This document shows positions 1 to 16,587 of a DNA stretch of 64,000 bases, piece after piece (position 1 is the first letter of the stretch; every line of letters begins with the position of its first letter). Under the pieces are notes generated by a model, which saw only the letters and a list, made by a program, of their open reading frames with translations, was not told the origin of the DNA and ran no database searches. Location of the stretch: assembly GCA_949130485.1 (NCBI GenBank), contig OX422194.1:362883-426882 (forward strand). Direction: 5' to 3'. The position numbers and the translations under genes are program-made. Source of the DNA: Agelas oroides (lineage: Eukaryota > Porifera > Demospongiae > Agelasida > Agelasidae).

Positions 1-1426
1 CTCTCATGAAGAAGACGCTTGATAATCTCTGTCCTGTTGCAAGCTGTATTGAACTAAAAGTTGGAGCTCAAGTATGGCTACTGGCATGTACAAATTACGA
101 TTAATTTAGTCTTTCATGTGGCATTCTTCTTTTATTCCAGGTGATGCTAGCAAAGAACATTGATGTGCCTCGAGGTCTGGTAAACGGAGCCAGAGGTGTG
201 GTTAAGAAATTGGACACCAGTGGCAAAGGTAGGAAAGAATACACTTACTAATGTTTTAGTTTATGCATCTCTTTTGTAAAAATGGCACACATATATTGTG
301 ATGTGTGCATCATGCTATATTTGCAGGGTTTCCAGTTGTGGTGTTCACGTCTGGGCTAGAGGTTACTGTGGTGCCAGAGAGGTGGAGTGTGAGGGTCGGA
401 AGTGGAAAAATCGCCTCCCGAAGACAGCTCCCCCTCAAACTGGCATGGGCCATTTCTATACACAAGAGTCAGGTATGGAATGTAGCTGGTCATTCTTACA
501 TCATGATCACACTCGGCAGCACAACAGTCTCATTCCCAGATTTCTTTTTAAGTGCCTGATCATTGGACACATGCTTCTAGGGAATAGTAGTCTCATTCCC
601 AAACCCAAAAGCAACCCCAGCATGTGTTTAGTCTCATTCCCAGACCCTCAGCAAGACCCCCAGTACCGTACCAAGGGTCTGGGAACGAGACTGTATTGTG
701 TTATAGTGAAGTGATATAGGTGCCAGCAGAGGTCTGGGAATGAGGTGAGGGAAACAAGTATTTCTAGTCTCATTTCCAAGCTTTCATACAAGAGTCTGGG
801 AATGAGTCTAAGTGTTCTCCGAACTTCTCAGATCCCATACGAGAGCCTGAGGACAGTGAGGAGCATATATGCAATCAAGAGCGCATAAGAACGGGCGGCT
901 AGAGGAAGAGCGTGTAACTCCAATAGAAGCCCGTAGTCCGGGCAAAATTATTGAACTGTACTAAAAATAGAACACCCGGTCACGTGCGTGCTTAGCAACA
1001 ATGCATAATGGCTTATGTCAACGCAGCGTGCGCAGGGCGTGTTACTATTTTTAGTACTGGCGGTAAATTCTGCCCGGTTTCGAATTTTATGTAGTTACAC
1101 GCTCTTACTCTAGCCGCCCGTTCTTATGCGCTCTTGATGCAATGTATCTATTATAAGCAAGACTTGATATCTTAGCTTCTCTTTTCTGCCTGTCCTTCCA
1201 TCGCATGTCATAGGGAATGACCTTGGACTGTGTTGAGATATCGCTGGGGAGAGCATTTGAAGACGGACAGGCATACGTGGCCCTGTCAAGAGCCCGCAGT
1301 CTACAGTCTCTGAGAGTGAGGAATTTCAACCCCTCCTGCGTCCGTGCCCACCCAGATGTACTGGACTACTACCGTGGACTTAGAAGAATGCGGAAAAATT
1401 ACATTGAAGAACAGACAGAGGGATAA
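1..1426 (+). CDS. PIF1: PIF1-family DNA helicase, C-terminal part
   Basis: This is the 3' end of a gene whose start lies left of the window. Four exons join in frame: 1-71, 141-228, 327-472 and 1214-1426, all with GT-AG introns. The product matches the C-terminal half of PIF1 helicases: an AQVMLAKNID strand, a LVNGARGVV segment, the motif around AISIHKSQGMTLD (helicase motif V region) and YVALSRA (motif VI with its arginine finger). PIF1 is a 5'-3' superfamily 1B helicase that acts on G-quadruplexes, telomeres and mitochondrial DNA. The last intron (473-1213) carries a small inverted-repeat element. The AATAAA at 1426-1431 overlaps the stop codon, so the 3' UTR may be very short. The Walker A and B motifs are outside the window. 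A Helitron-borne PIF1 is unlikely because the exons are clean and no Rep or capture ends are seen. Confidence 0.85.
876..1136. mobile_element. Inverted-repeat MITE, family A copy 1
   Basis: The 261-bp element has terminal inverted repeats starting CAAGAGCGCATAAGAACGGG and reading as their complement at the right end. It sits in the last PIF1 intron. The 7-bp word ATGCAAT occurs directly before (869-875) and directly after (1137-1143), as a target-site duplication would. It has no coding capacity. Related copies lie at 12689-12931 and 21187-21376. Confidence 0.8.
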
Positions 1427-1845
1427 ATAAAATTATTGTGATATTAACAGGGCATTGAATGCCTATACATGTAACTCATCAAATGCAATGAATGAGAATA
1501 AAGACCTGTGCCGAGTACAGAAGGCTTTGAAAATAAATAAGGTAGATGAGTGTGTACACATAACAGGAGCACTGCTGCTCATCTGGTGGGTCTGAGCATT
1601 TCCTGAGTGGTGACCAGTGAAAAGGGCAATAATTATTATACACACTGAGTGCTTTGTAACTACCCCTTCTTGTATTTCAACATGGCTTCTCCTGAAAAGG
1701 GTCCACTTGAATTGGATGATGCAAGATAGGACCTCCTTACAACTACCAAGGGCTTTTGGAGTCAGGTGGCTTGATAAGCTTAATTGGTGCTGAAAGCAAA
1801 GGTCAACTTTCTCTGCCCTCTGTCTGATCTCTAGTGGTGATACTA
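1427..1845. other. Intergenic, PIF1 and MPV17L2-like 3' ends
   Basis: Convergent 3' flanks of the PIF1 and minus-strand MPV17L2-like genes. I see no further gene. Long apparent reading frames here have no recognisable protein pattern. Confidence 0.6.
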
Positions 1846-2759
1846 TTACAAGTGAGAACCACAGCAATGGCTGACCTTGTGTTTCATGTAGGAGAGAAAG
1901 ATGGTCCAAATTAGTGTGATGACGTTGACATAGGCAACACGGAATCGTGTTGGTACAAAGAAGAAATTGATGGCCTGCAAGACAGTGGTTGAAAGTAAAC
2001 AAGTGTGAGGATTTAGTTTGGTTCCCAGACCCTTCAGTGGAGGGTGGACTAAGAATTGAGAAAAGGATCTGCCTCGTTCCCATGCCAGTTTGAAAAATCA
2101 GATAAGCATGAGAACGAGGCTAGACCAATTATATGCTGGGAACCAAACTATGGAGGGAGTGGGCCATGGTTACCTGTGCTGCTGGCCATATCAGCCAATC
2201 TACCTGCATAAATAAAGGCATATTCATAAATAATAGCCCCACCTTCCTGTGTTGCTTAGGTACCTTGTAGGTAGGCCAGAATTTTGCCTGCAGCTCTGCA
2301 ATGATGTCTGATTTACCTTTCCCTTCCAACAAGCACATCCCTGTGTGAGTGTGTGTGTGTACAAAAGAATAACTCAGCTTCCCAGTTCACTGGAGGATTA
2401 ATTACACATTTACCTGAATAAAAAGAGACCAAAAATACAGGTCCCATCACCAATATATCTACCAACACTTTTTTGGTAACAATCCTGACGGTCGTGCCCG
2501 GGAGAATCTTATCCAGGAAGATGTACCAGTTGTGGTTCAAGGGGCCCAAACAGGCGAGCCCCATCGTAGCCATGCGAACTGTTCTTTTCCAGTCGATTCT
2601 CTTTTTCCTTTCAATCTTTTGTTGCAAGAGATCCCCGAGCGTGTAAAGAGAGCAGGCGGTGCCAATATTGATGAGGAACAACCGTCGTCTGCTTGCGAAC
2701 TCCTTGCATCTATACCAGATTTTCAGACGCTGTAGGCGCACGTAAATTCGGGCAGTCAT
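1846..2759 (-). CDS. MPV17L2: MPV17L2-like inner-membrane protein, copy 1
   Basis: The exons, in coding order, are 2759-2414, 2340-2264, 2203-2174 and 1974-1846, giving a 193-residue protein. MPV17/PMP22-family proteins are four-helix proteins of the mitochondrial inner membrane or peroxisome; MPV17L2 is linked to mitochondrial ribosome assembly. Family marks are a GxLGPxxHxWY-like segment (CLGPLNHNWYIFLDK), the MCLLEG exon start, WLIWPAAQ, NFFFVPTRFRVAY and a final SYMKH. I chose the ATG at 2759 because it begins the alignable region; an upstream in-frame ATG at 2984 would add 75 residues overlapping the divergent partner. The gene is head to head with a paralogue starting at 2978. Confidence 0.85.
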
Positions 2760-2977
2760 GAACACAGGCGGATCGCTTCTACCATAGACAGTAGGATAGA
2801 CCTGCTCTACGATGGGCTGCAGCCGTACCAGGCAACTTCCGCTTCGAATAAGTGCGCAAGGTCCGCCCAGTTCGCAACACGCGCACGCAGAGACTGTTTG
2901 CTGAGTCAGCAATGTGACGTCACTGCAATTATCGCGCGTACTGTCAGAGATCGCGCGCACGGATCTGGAGCTCGAGC
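2760..2977. promoter_or_regulatory. Putative bidirectional promoter, MPV17L2-like pair
   Basis: These 218 bp separate the start codons of two divergent paralogues. The interval is GC-richer than its surroundings and contains a CpG-rich stretch (about 2915-2965) and a TGACGTCA CRE palindrome near 2912. That both genes are driven from here is inference. Confidence 0.45.
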
Positions 2978-3691
2978 ATGACATGCCGAAGGATTTCGAG
3001 TGCGCTGTTTTCCAACTACCTATTGCTGACCAACACAGTAGTCAGCGGCGCATTGGACAGTGTTGGCGACATTTTGGAGCAACGAATCGAGAGAGTGTGG
3101 CCGCATAACTGGGGGCGCACGGCGCGCATGGGTACAATCGGACTGCTCCTTGGTTCCGTGGATCACTACTGGTACAAGCTGCTCGACAAGAGACTCCCTG
3201 GAAGACGCGTGACCACCGTGGGCAAGAAGATTCTTATGGACATGCTAGTCAATGGGCCGCTTTCAATAACTGCATTCTACGTAGGTGGGTAGCGAGACGC
3301 AGATGTGGTGTGCATGATGCAACACATGAAGTATAGATTATGCAATACCTAATATCGAACTCTCAGGAATGTGCACACTCGAGGGGAAGTCGTGGAAAGA
3401 AACAGTAGCAGAGCTCAAGCAAAAATTTGGAGTGACTTACAAAGTGAGTTTGTTTACCATTTACCATTGCTTTGTACCCAGGTTACATTTGCTTTTATGT
3501 TTTTTGTTTGTTTGTTTGTTTGTTTGTTTGTTTTGCTCAGCTGGAGTGGATTTTCTGGCCAGCTGCACAGGTGTTGAACTTTTTCTTCCTTCCTTCCTCT
3601 CCGTGTCACTTACACCAACCTGGTCCACCTTGGATGGTCCATGGCTCTCTCCTACCTCAAGCACAACGTGAGGATCCACCTTGATGTCTAG
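2978..3691 (+). CDS. MPV17L2: MPV17L2-like protein, copy 2, apparent C-terminal frameshift
   Basis: The exons are 2978-3284, 3367-3443 and 3541 to about 3691. The protein begins MTCRRISSALFSNYLL and carries GSVDHYWYKLLDK, an MCTLEG exon start and WIFWPAAQ, all aligning to copy 1. Unlike copy 1 there is no intron after PAAQ. After NFFFLP the frame breaks inside a (CTTC)n tract near 3583-3600. The family ending (RVTYTNL, then SYLKHN) is present in the +1 frame from 3602 and would stop at 3689-3691, while the continuous frame stops at 3684. The length is two bases short of the family pattern, which suits slippage in the repeat or a consensus error. If real, the last transmembrane helix is lost. 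Confidence 0.75.
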
Positions 3692-4088
3692 ACTAACAGC
3701 CTTAAATGACTCCCATCGTGCAGCTCCATAACCACCCCACCCCCACCCCCCCATCCCCCTGCCTTCCCTGTAAGAAAAAGTAAACATATTGGTATGGTGA
3801 TGCCAGTTTTTAGGGTAGTTTAATAGCCCAGAAAAAAAAATTCTCCATATTCTGTGTTCTTCTCTCTCCTTCACATTCACTCTAGGACCTTGAGTCTAGT
3901 GGTCAGTTGAAAGACACGCAGAGATAGTAGAGTGGTCTTTATAGTAGCTTCTCATCACTTTTAGTCTTGAGTTCACTTGCCTGGGAACAAATCTGTATCT
4001 GATCCACCAATATTCCATGATTAATATATCAAACCTTTGTATTAAATCTCACTACAAGTCACAAACACAAACGTAAAGTTCATTCTAC
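3692..4088. other. Intergenic, convergent 3' flanks
   Basis: Between the 3' ends of the second MPV17L2-like gene and dehydrogenase copy A. It has C- and A-rich runs but no gene that I can support. Confidence 0.6.
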
Positions 4089-6648
4089 CTACATACTGCC
4101 TTTGACTTTCAATGGAGACACATGCAGTCTTTCAGCCAGGGCATTCTATGGGATCAACACAGAATACTCAGACATTCTTCTAACTATTGTGGGCTATAGC
4201 TAGCCAAGAAGACAGTGTGCCACTTACCATGGCTGTGATGACATTGTCGTGGTACCAGATGCCACCGTCCTCCCTCACCTTTTGCTCATGCATTCTCTCT
4301 GGGTCACCAGCTACCAACACTGGCTTGTCAGGATCAGCCTAAGAGAAACATCACAGTCATTAACACTGTGCAGTATGCATCATTAACACATGGTCGATCT
4401 TACTGGTTCAAATTGTCTCATTTCTTGCATGAATGTGCGCATCCGTGGCTCAAAGTTGGGAGCAAATGCCCCAGGATCCAGCGCAACAAACGTCTGGCAC
4501 TGGAAACCAATTGAGAATGAAGATTGGGTTACGATGGATTAGAAATGAGATTGAAATGGACTGGGAATGAGGTTGGGATAGAGTGGGAACAAGGGTGCCT
4601 CGAGCTGCCGAAGGTGCCGATGCACCCTTGGTGGGGATGATGTTGGAATGGACTTTGAATGAGGTTGGGATAAAACAGCACCTTTCTTCCATGTTTGGCT
4701 CCTGCATTTGAAGCCTCTGTTGACTTTCTAACATGGTGTGCATACGGTCCGTCTCCAAGCATACCACACATCACCTCCACCATCATTGCCAGCCCATAGC
4801 CTTTGTAACCAGCTGCACGTGTGTGGGTGTGGGGTCGACATGTGTTTGGGTGCAAGGGAGGCCAATAGCGCTGCAGCCAATGACCTACCAGTGAGCTCGC
4901 TGCCTCCCAGAGGCACGAGTCCGCCGCCATCAAGCATTGCACCAGGGTCAGTAGTCTCCTGTAGGTAAGAATGATTGTGTAGTTTTGTAGCCAGTCATGA
5001 GAGAGAAAGGACTTACCATTCCTGACTCATCAACACCCCAGCCTCTTGGCATTGGCTGTTCTTTTCTGCGCTGCATCTCAACCTTTGTGTGGGAGGAACG
5101 GGGGGAGGGTGTGAAGGTAGGAGTAAAAATGAGCTAGCTGACTGGCACCTTGCCAAGGGGAGCAGTGGATGTGGCCATGTCTAGGACGAAGGAATCTCCT
5201 TCGGTAGCCGGAGCTGCAACAGAGATGGGGTTGGTGCCAAGGATAGGCTGCAAGGGGAGAAGGGAGAGAAGAGAAAGGGAAATGATGAGCAGAAAAAGAT
5301 GACAAAGAAATGGCAGCAATCTCTTCAGTTTTACTATAGTGTCTCAGACAGTACCTGCTTAGCCCTGGTTGGGACAACACATGGTGACGTGTTTGTGAAT
5401 GCCATGCCCTGTGGTTGAAGACAGAACCCAGTTACAATTAAGCAATGATCCTCTACTCAAACACCGGGGAACCTACCCATTCATCACCCATTGCATCTCA
5501 CCTACCAGTAATCCCTGTTTGACAGCTCTGAGGGTGTAGTAACCTGCAATGCCAAAGTGGTTTGAGCCTGCGGAGAGAACGGAACAGAACGTGAGTTTAC
5601 CACACGTTGGTCAAGTGTTGCAGTACTGACCTACACACGTCACCCATCCAATGCCAACCTCCTTGGCTTTCTTGATAGCCAGATCCATGCAGTATATTGC
5701 AACAGTCTGTGCAGAGAGAGGAAATGATAAATTAGAACTCCTCCTTGATTTCATAACAGTGGTTACGGCAGCTGGTATAGACAAGTCTGCTAAGCATATT
5801 GCTAAGCAAATGGCAGAAATAATAAAACGTTAGATACAAGCTCATAACAGTGACTGTGTAAGGAGGTTCTGGGATTATGGGAAAGGTGCTTACTGCCCCA
5901 ATGGCATTTTTGCCATCAACATAAGCGGTGGCTGGAGTTTCCTTAATGAGGGTGGGTGTGGCTGTCCCATCACAAGAACCCCTCTCCACCTCCCTCACAT
6001 ACATCTCTGCAGCAAGGAAGAGAAAGACCACTATCTTACTCCAAGGAGGGGAGCCTGGGTACAGGTCGGCTATGGAGAGGGGTGATTCATCACTAATGCT
6101 CATAACACAGTGAAAAGTAAGAATGTGACAGCTTTAGGAGTGGAATGGTATGTAGCTTGAAAGGTGGCGTCAAAGGACAAAGGTCAAGAAATCAGTAGAT
6201 TAGAGCCTTGTACCCAGGTTCTTCACCTAGCTCAGGCTCTCCTCTAATTTGTCGGGGCACAGGGGAGAGTCCGAGAACAAGGCCACTCTTAGAGGTTAGG
6301 GCCTGGTATATAGAAGCCTGGTATGTTATCTAGTGGTGTGTAGTGCTCCACCTGCCACCTCACCAGATGTGAAGCAGTGCGAGACCAAGAGGTACTTCCT
6401 TCAGTGGTCAAGCATTCTGACTCCAGTTTAGATAGTATGATACAGAGCACATGGCTCATGGGAGCGACATAGTGCCCGCCCACGCCTCTGGTACCTAATT
6501 TGTTCAGGCCATGACTGTAGTGGCCCCTCGAGTCTGCTGCAAGTAGGACATCGGCCAGAGAGGCCGCATGAGGCCCGGCGGCGCCCACAGCCTCCATGCA
6601 GCGCTGCACAAAGTCAGTGATTTCGTTAGCGGCTACCAATCTCTGCAT
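4089..6648 (-). CDS. Type-2 malate/L-lactate dehydrogenase-like, copy A
   Basis: There are twelve exons: 6648-6495, 6006-5894, 5706-5631, 5567-5506, 5408-5355, 5247-5149, 5082-5017, 4958-4889, 4812-4682, 4493-4404, 4338-4228 and 4145-4089. All phases agree and give about 360 residues, the usual size of the Ldh_2/YlbC family of NAD(P)-dependent 2-hydroxyacid oxidoreductases. Family marks include RGHYSHG near residue 44, GSNHFGIAGYY, GMAFTNTSP, LGTNPISVAAPA, DMATS, and GYKGYGLAMMVE. The real substrate (malate, lactate, sulfolactate or ureidoglycolate type) cannot be told. The tail of exon 9 (after PYAHHV) does not match copy B and may be mis-spliced or altered. Copy B lies 168 bp upstream on the same strand, a tandem duplication. 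The second ATG of the open frame, at 6648, matches the start of copy B. Confidence 0.85.
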
Positions 6649-6816
6649 TTTCAAGGGTTGCAGGACCGTTGAACCATGCGGATAATAGACCAGCCCCGCC
6701 CATTTACGATTGTCGCTACGCGCCGTGCGCCGTTGCAATCATGGATCTAAAAGTAGTTGAGTTTTATAAATATACATTTTGTGATATAAGCCAAAACACA
6801 AAATTTCATTCTATAC

Positions 6817-7897
6817 CTACATACTGCTTTTGACCTTTAATGGAGACACATTCAGTCTTTCAGCCAGGGCATTCTGAAATAGAGCACTCACTGTCAAGTA
6901 CTGCAAGCGACATAAAGCTGGGTGGGATCTGCAAATGACTTGTGTGCAGCTAGAAGTCAGTGTGCCACTTACCATGGCTGTGATGACATTGTCGTGATAC
7001 CAGATGCCACTGTCCTCCCTCACCTTCTGCTCATGCATTCTCTCTGGGTCACCAGCTACCAACACTGGCTTGTCAGGATCAGCCTAAGAGAAACATCACA
7101 GTCATTAACACTGTGCAGTATGCATCATTAACACATGGTCGATCTTACTGGTTCAAATTGTCTCATTTCTTGCATGAATGTGCGCATCCGTGGCTCAAAG
7201 TTGGGAGCAAATGCCCCAGGATCCAGCGCAGCAAACGTCTGGCACTGGAAACAAAGGCCAAAAGTACGTCATGAACTGATGCATGTAATAGGAATGAGAC
7301 CAGGTCAGAGCAGGAATGAGACTGGTGGAATGGGAATGGGACTTGGGTGGCATGGGTATGAGAGGGGAATAAGCTTAGAAATGAAGTTGAGATGAAGTGG
7401 GAATGAGACTGGAATGGAGAGGGAACAGGATGGAGTGGAAAAGATGATGGAATAGAAACAAGGCTGTGTCCATACACTGTCCAGGTAAATCGTCCATACC
7501 AGGTTGGCTACTCTATCAGCCACTGTCCACTCCCTAATATGGTGTGCATACGGTCCTCCCCCAAGTACACCACATATCATCTCCACCATCATTGCCAACC
7601 CATAGCCCTTGTAGCCAGCTGCATGTGTATGTGTAAGACAAGACAGAATGTGATGTGTGCATGTGTGTGCAAGGGAGGGCAACAGAGCTGCATCCAATGA
7701 ACTACCAGTGAGCTCGCTGCCACCCAGGGGCATCAGTCCGCCGCCATCTAGTGTTGCACCAGGGTCAGTAGTCTCCTGTAGGTAAGAATGATTGTGTAGT
7801 TTTGTAGCCAGTTGTGAGAGAGGAAGGACTCACCATTCCTGACTCATCAACACCCCAGCCTCTTGGCATTGGCTGTTCTTTTCTGCGCTGCATCTCA

Positions 7898-7944
<47 letters not shown>

Positions 7945-9446
7945 GGGAGGGGGAGAAAGCAACAGTAGGAGCAGGGATCCATCAGCCCACTTCCTCAACT
8001 GGTACCTTGCCAAGAGCAGCAGTGGATGTGGCCATGTCTAGGACGAAGGAGTCTCCCTCGGTAGCTGGAGCTGCAACAGAGATGGGGTTGGTGCCAAGGA
8101 CAGGCTGTGAGTTAGGAAAAAGGTGACAAAAGAATTTTGCCTTAAACCTGTTTTCTCCCCCTTCCAGTATTCAGCATGGCGGCCTTAAGACAACAATGCA
8201 TGGTAGTAGATGTGTTCCCACGCACAAGAGCACATGTTCACTGGTACCTGTTTAGCCCTGGTAGGGACGACTAGTGGTGAGGTGTTGGTGAAAGCCATGC
8301 CCTGTAGGGTCGAATGCAGAAGTCAAATAAACCAGTGTCTGCCATACGACTTCTGGTCTTACTGTTTTAGTGTAACTATATACACATACAGGAACCAGTT
8401 CAACAGGGCACCTACCAGTAATCCCTGTTTGACAGCTCTGAGGGTGTAGTAACCTGCAATGCCAAAGTGGTTTGAACCTGCAGAGAGAACGGAACAGAAC
8501 GTGAGTTTACCACACGTTGGTCAAGTGTTGCAGTACTGACCTACACACGTCACCCATCCAATGCCAACCTCCTTGGCTTTCTTGATAGCCAGATCCATGC
8601 AGTAGATTGCAACAGTCTGTGCAGAGACAGGGAATGATAAATTAGACTCCTCCTGGATTTCACTACGTGGTCTGTTCTTACTGGCCCAATGGCGTTCCTG
8701 CCATCGACATAAGCGGTGGCTGGAGTTTCCTTAATGAGGGTGGGTGTGGCTGTCCCATCACAAGAACCCTTCTCCACCTCCCTCACATACATCTCTGCAG
8801 CAAAAGGTGAATTTAATCTAAGGAGGGGTGATTCCAGCAAAGAGGAGAATCTACTGACCACAAGACACAAGTGATGCACAGATGCACGTAATGCTTGAAG
8901 TACCCCAAGATGAAGTCAGAAGATAGTCTGTACCCTAGACCCTTCTGGCCGCGCAAGGAAAGGTCTGATGATAAAAATCTTGTCCGAAGTGTCTTTGAGT
9001 GCTGGAATGCTGCTGTCAGTGTTGATGAGGGAAAGAACGCCACACCAGCCAAACAGCGTTTGAGTTCTACTAATGAAAGGAAGCTGATTTGAAACCCATG
9101 GCATTCTAGCAAGACACTTTGGAACAAGGTTATTCCCCAGACCCTTCCTCACGCACGGCCAGAAGGGTCTGGGGTCCGGACTATGCTTGAAGTACCTCAA
9201 GATGAGGCCAGAAGGGTGAACCCCTTTACAGAGCTCCATCCTTCTTGTCCACACAGGCTAAGCTCACACACACACATACGTCTTGTGGGTACCTAATCTG
9301 TTCAGGCCATGACTGTAGTGGCCCCTCGTGTCTGCTGCAAGCAAGAGATCTGCCAGAGAGGCCGCATGGGGCCCGGCGGCGCCCACAGCTTCCATGCAAC
9401 GCTGTACGAAGCCAGTGACTTCAGTGATGGCGATCAGTCTCTGCAT
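6817..9446 (-). CDS. Type-2 malate/L-lactate dehydrogenase-like, copy B
   Basis: There are twelve exons: 9446-9293, 8794-8682, 8616-8541, 8477-8416, 8301-8248, 8104-8006, 7899-7834, 7775-7706, 7618-7500, 7238-7149, 7083-6973 and 6873-6817, about 356 residues. It is the tandem paralogue of the neighbouring copy A, with identical exon structure and near-identical exons. It keeps the SHG histidine segment (RGHYSHGLNRL), the SNHFG segment, LGTNPI and GYKGYGLAMM. Exon 9 ends with TVADRVANL, which leads sensibly into TFAALDPGAF, so this copy looks the better preserved. Several introns are still alignable between copies, which points to a recent duplication or gene conversion. Only 168 bp lie between the copies. 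Confidence 0.87.
7901..7940. repeat. (TG)n microsatellite in dehydrogenase B intron
   Basis: A pure TG run directly upstream of exon 7 of copy B; copy A has only a short remnant at the same place. Confidence 0.9.
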
Positions 9447-9505
9447 TTTTAGGAGAAGTATGCACTTGATTGAGCAACTCCAAGATTAATTGAATTGCCC
9501 CGGGG

Positions 9506-9924
9506 TAGGTCGTTACTAAAATCCGGGACGGGACGGGACAGCGCCGGGATATCCCGTCCCGTCCCGGGTACTAAAATCCGGGACGTAGGACGAGGACGGA
9601 TTGAACCCAGCGGACGAGATTTGTAGGCGCGGGAGAAGATATAAAGTCTCTGGCGGGTGTTGCAAGATCCCAAGAGCTTCAGTGATTGTAATGGAGGGCT
9701 GCACAAAAAGGACGCCTTCTGAGCCTTCTTCCATTACTGAACCATGTCTCTCCAAGCTCACAATCAAAACTGTATTTGACACGTCTAAAAGTTGTATTTC
9801 CCGCGCCAGCACGAGCATGCGTGGTCGAGCCGTGATGGATGTCTCGTCCCGGATTTTAGTACCCGGGACGGGACGGGATATCCCGGCGCTGTCCCGTCCC
9901 GTCCCGGGTTTTAGTAACGCCCTA
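9506..9924. mobile_element. Inverted-repeat element beside dehydrogenase B start
   Basis: A 419-bp element with inverted repeats of about 80-90 bp. The left end reads TAGGTCGTTACTAAAATCCG and the right end is its near-perfect complement. The repeats are built of GGGACGGGACGGGA-type units, with CGGGATATCCCG palindromes. The interior (about 9600-9840) is unique and codes for nothing I recognise. It lies 60 bp upstream of the start codon of dehydrogenase copy B, between that gene and PKA. Confidence 0.75.
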
Positions 9925-10030
9925 AATGGGTCAACAAATTAGTGCTCGTAGCACGTGAGCGTCATGCGTAAATGGGACGTGTACGTGTGCCTTGTGAGTC
10001 GTCGACACAGCAGTGCCAGTTGCCGTGAAG

Positions 10031-15499
<5,469 letters not shown>

Positions 15500-15773
15500 C
15501 CATATATACGCACTCACTTACCTCAGACTCTGAACATTCAGCGTACCTCCGTAGTTTTTATATTGTCCTCAGAGGTTTTATGCTAGGAAGTTAGACCGTA
15601 CAATATACATACCTGTACAGAATGTACATGATCATTACCGTTGCACCTATGTATATGCACACATCATTGGTCATCCAGGATTAGATGATTCACTTGCGTA
15701 CATGAAAATTTCATATTCAAGTGCCAATTTCCTAGCCTTGGCCCCCCCCCCCCACGCTTCAGTGGTTCCTCAG

Positions 15774-15873
15774 TAGCCTCGTTTCCAGGCCACTCCCAGA
15801 TTTTATCTCACAGCCATAGAGAAAAATCGTCTCCACGGCTGTGAGATAAAATCTGGGACTGGAGTGAGGCTAG
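15774..15873. repeat. Palindromic CTCGTTTCCAGG hairpin element
   Basis: The arms CAGATTTTATCTCACAGCC and its exact complement surround a 20-bp centre, with GCCTCGTTTCC/GGAGTGAGGC at the ends. It lies in the 3' flank of PKA. A diverged relative lies at 50490-50568. Confidence 0.8.
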
Positions 15874-16107
15874 CCCTCAGTTGGTTCCACATGTTAACTT
15901 GAAATCGAAAAACTTTACCAACATTTTGATTTGTTATCTCTGCATGCGACAAGGCAGCCATTTTCTTTGTGGTATATAACAATACATAATATCTTGGTTA
16001 AAAAAATAAGCCAATTGGTATAATTATAGCCAAAAGGATAATTATAAAAATAGGGCACATAATAAACGGTGAAGAGAACCTGTTGTATGGAGAGTGTGTA
16101 CTATACC

Positions 16108-16152
16108 CTCGGGCATTTTCAGTCCACTGGTGGTTTACTGATAAGCCTTCAT
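16108..16152 (-). promoter_or_regulatory. SECIS element (form 2) of GPX4-like gene
   Basis: Read on the minus strand, ATGA (16152-16149) is followed by a helix strand GGCTTATCAGT. Then comes AAA with the mini-hairpin CCAC-CA-GTGG, the complementary strand ACTGAAAATGCC, and CGAG (16111-16108). The two helix strands pair nearly completely with one bulge and one A-A mismatch. The AUGA/GA quartet core, the apical AA(A), and the extra apical helix are the defining parts of a form 2 selenocysteine insertion element. It begins about 60 bp after the stop codon of the GPX4-like gene, in its 3' UTR. The layout, including AUGA...CGAG, resembles that of mammalian GPX4. Confidence 0.88.
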
Positions 16153-16210
16153 TTTACACACACATACATCAGAGGAGAAGGAGAGGGAGGGAGAAAGAGA
16201 GATAGTTTTC

Positions 16211-16527
16211 TTATGTGGTGGCACGTCTTTTTGTCCAAATAGCTGTCATGTCTGGAATAATGTCCTACATAGGGTAAGAATGTGACCAATCAAATTGCAT
16301 GGTTCAGATCACATGATCAGGTGGGAGGGGATAATTTACTCACTAGTGGTTGTGTAGTGGGTAGATATCGCTTGACAGGGACACCGTCTGCATTGCAGAG
16401 AAACTGGAGAGGGTATGAAAATCATCTAAATATCAGGTCTGGTGTACACACACCTTACCTTCTTCCCTATTTATACTGAAAGTGATCACAAATACTGGAG
16501 GTGAAATGGCTAACCTCTACGAATACT

Positions 16528-16587
<60 letters not shown>

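Noticed and set aside
9601-9942. 113-residue frame and its antisense inside the inverted-repeat element
   Set aside because: Half of it lies in the G-rich terminal repeat and there is no recognisable domain.
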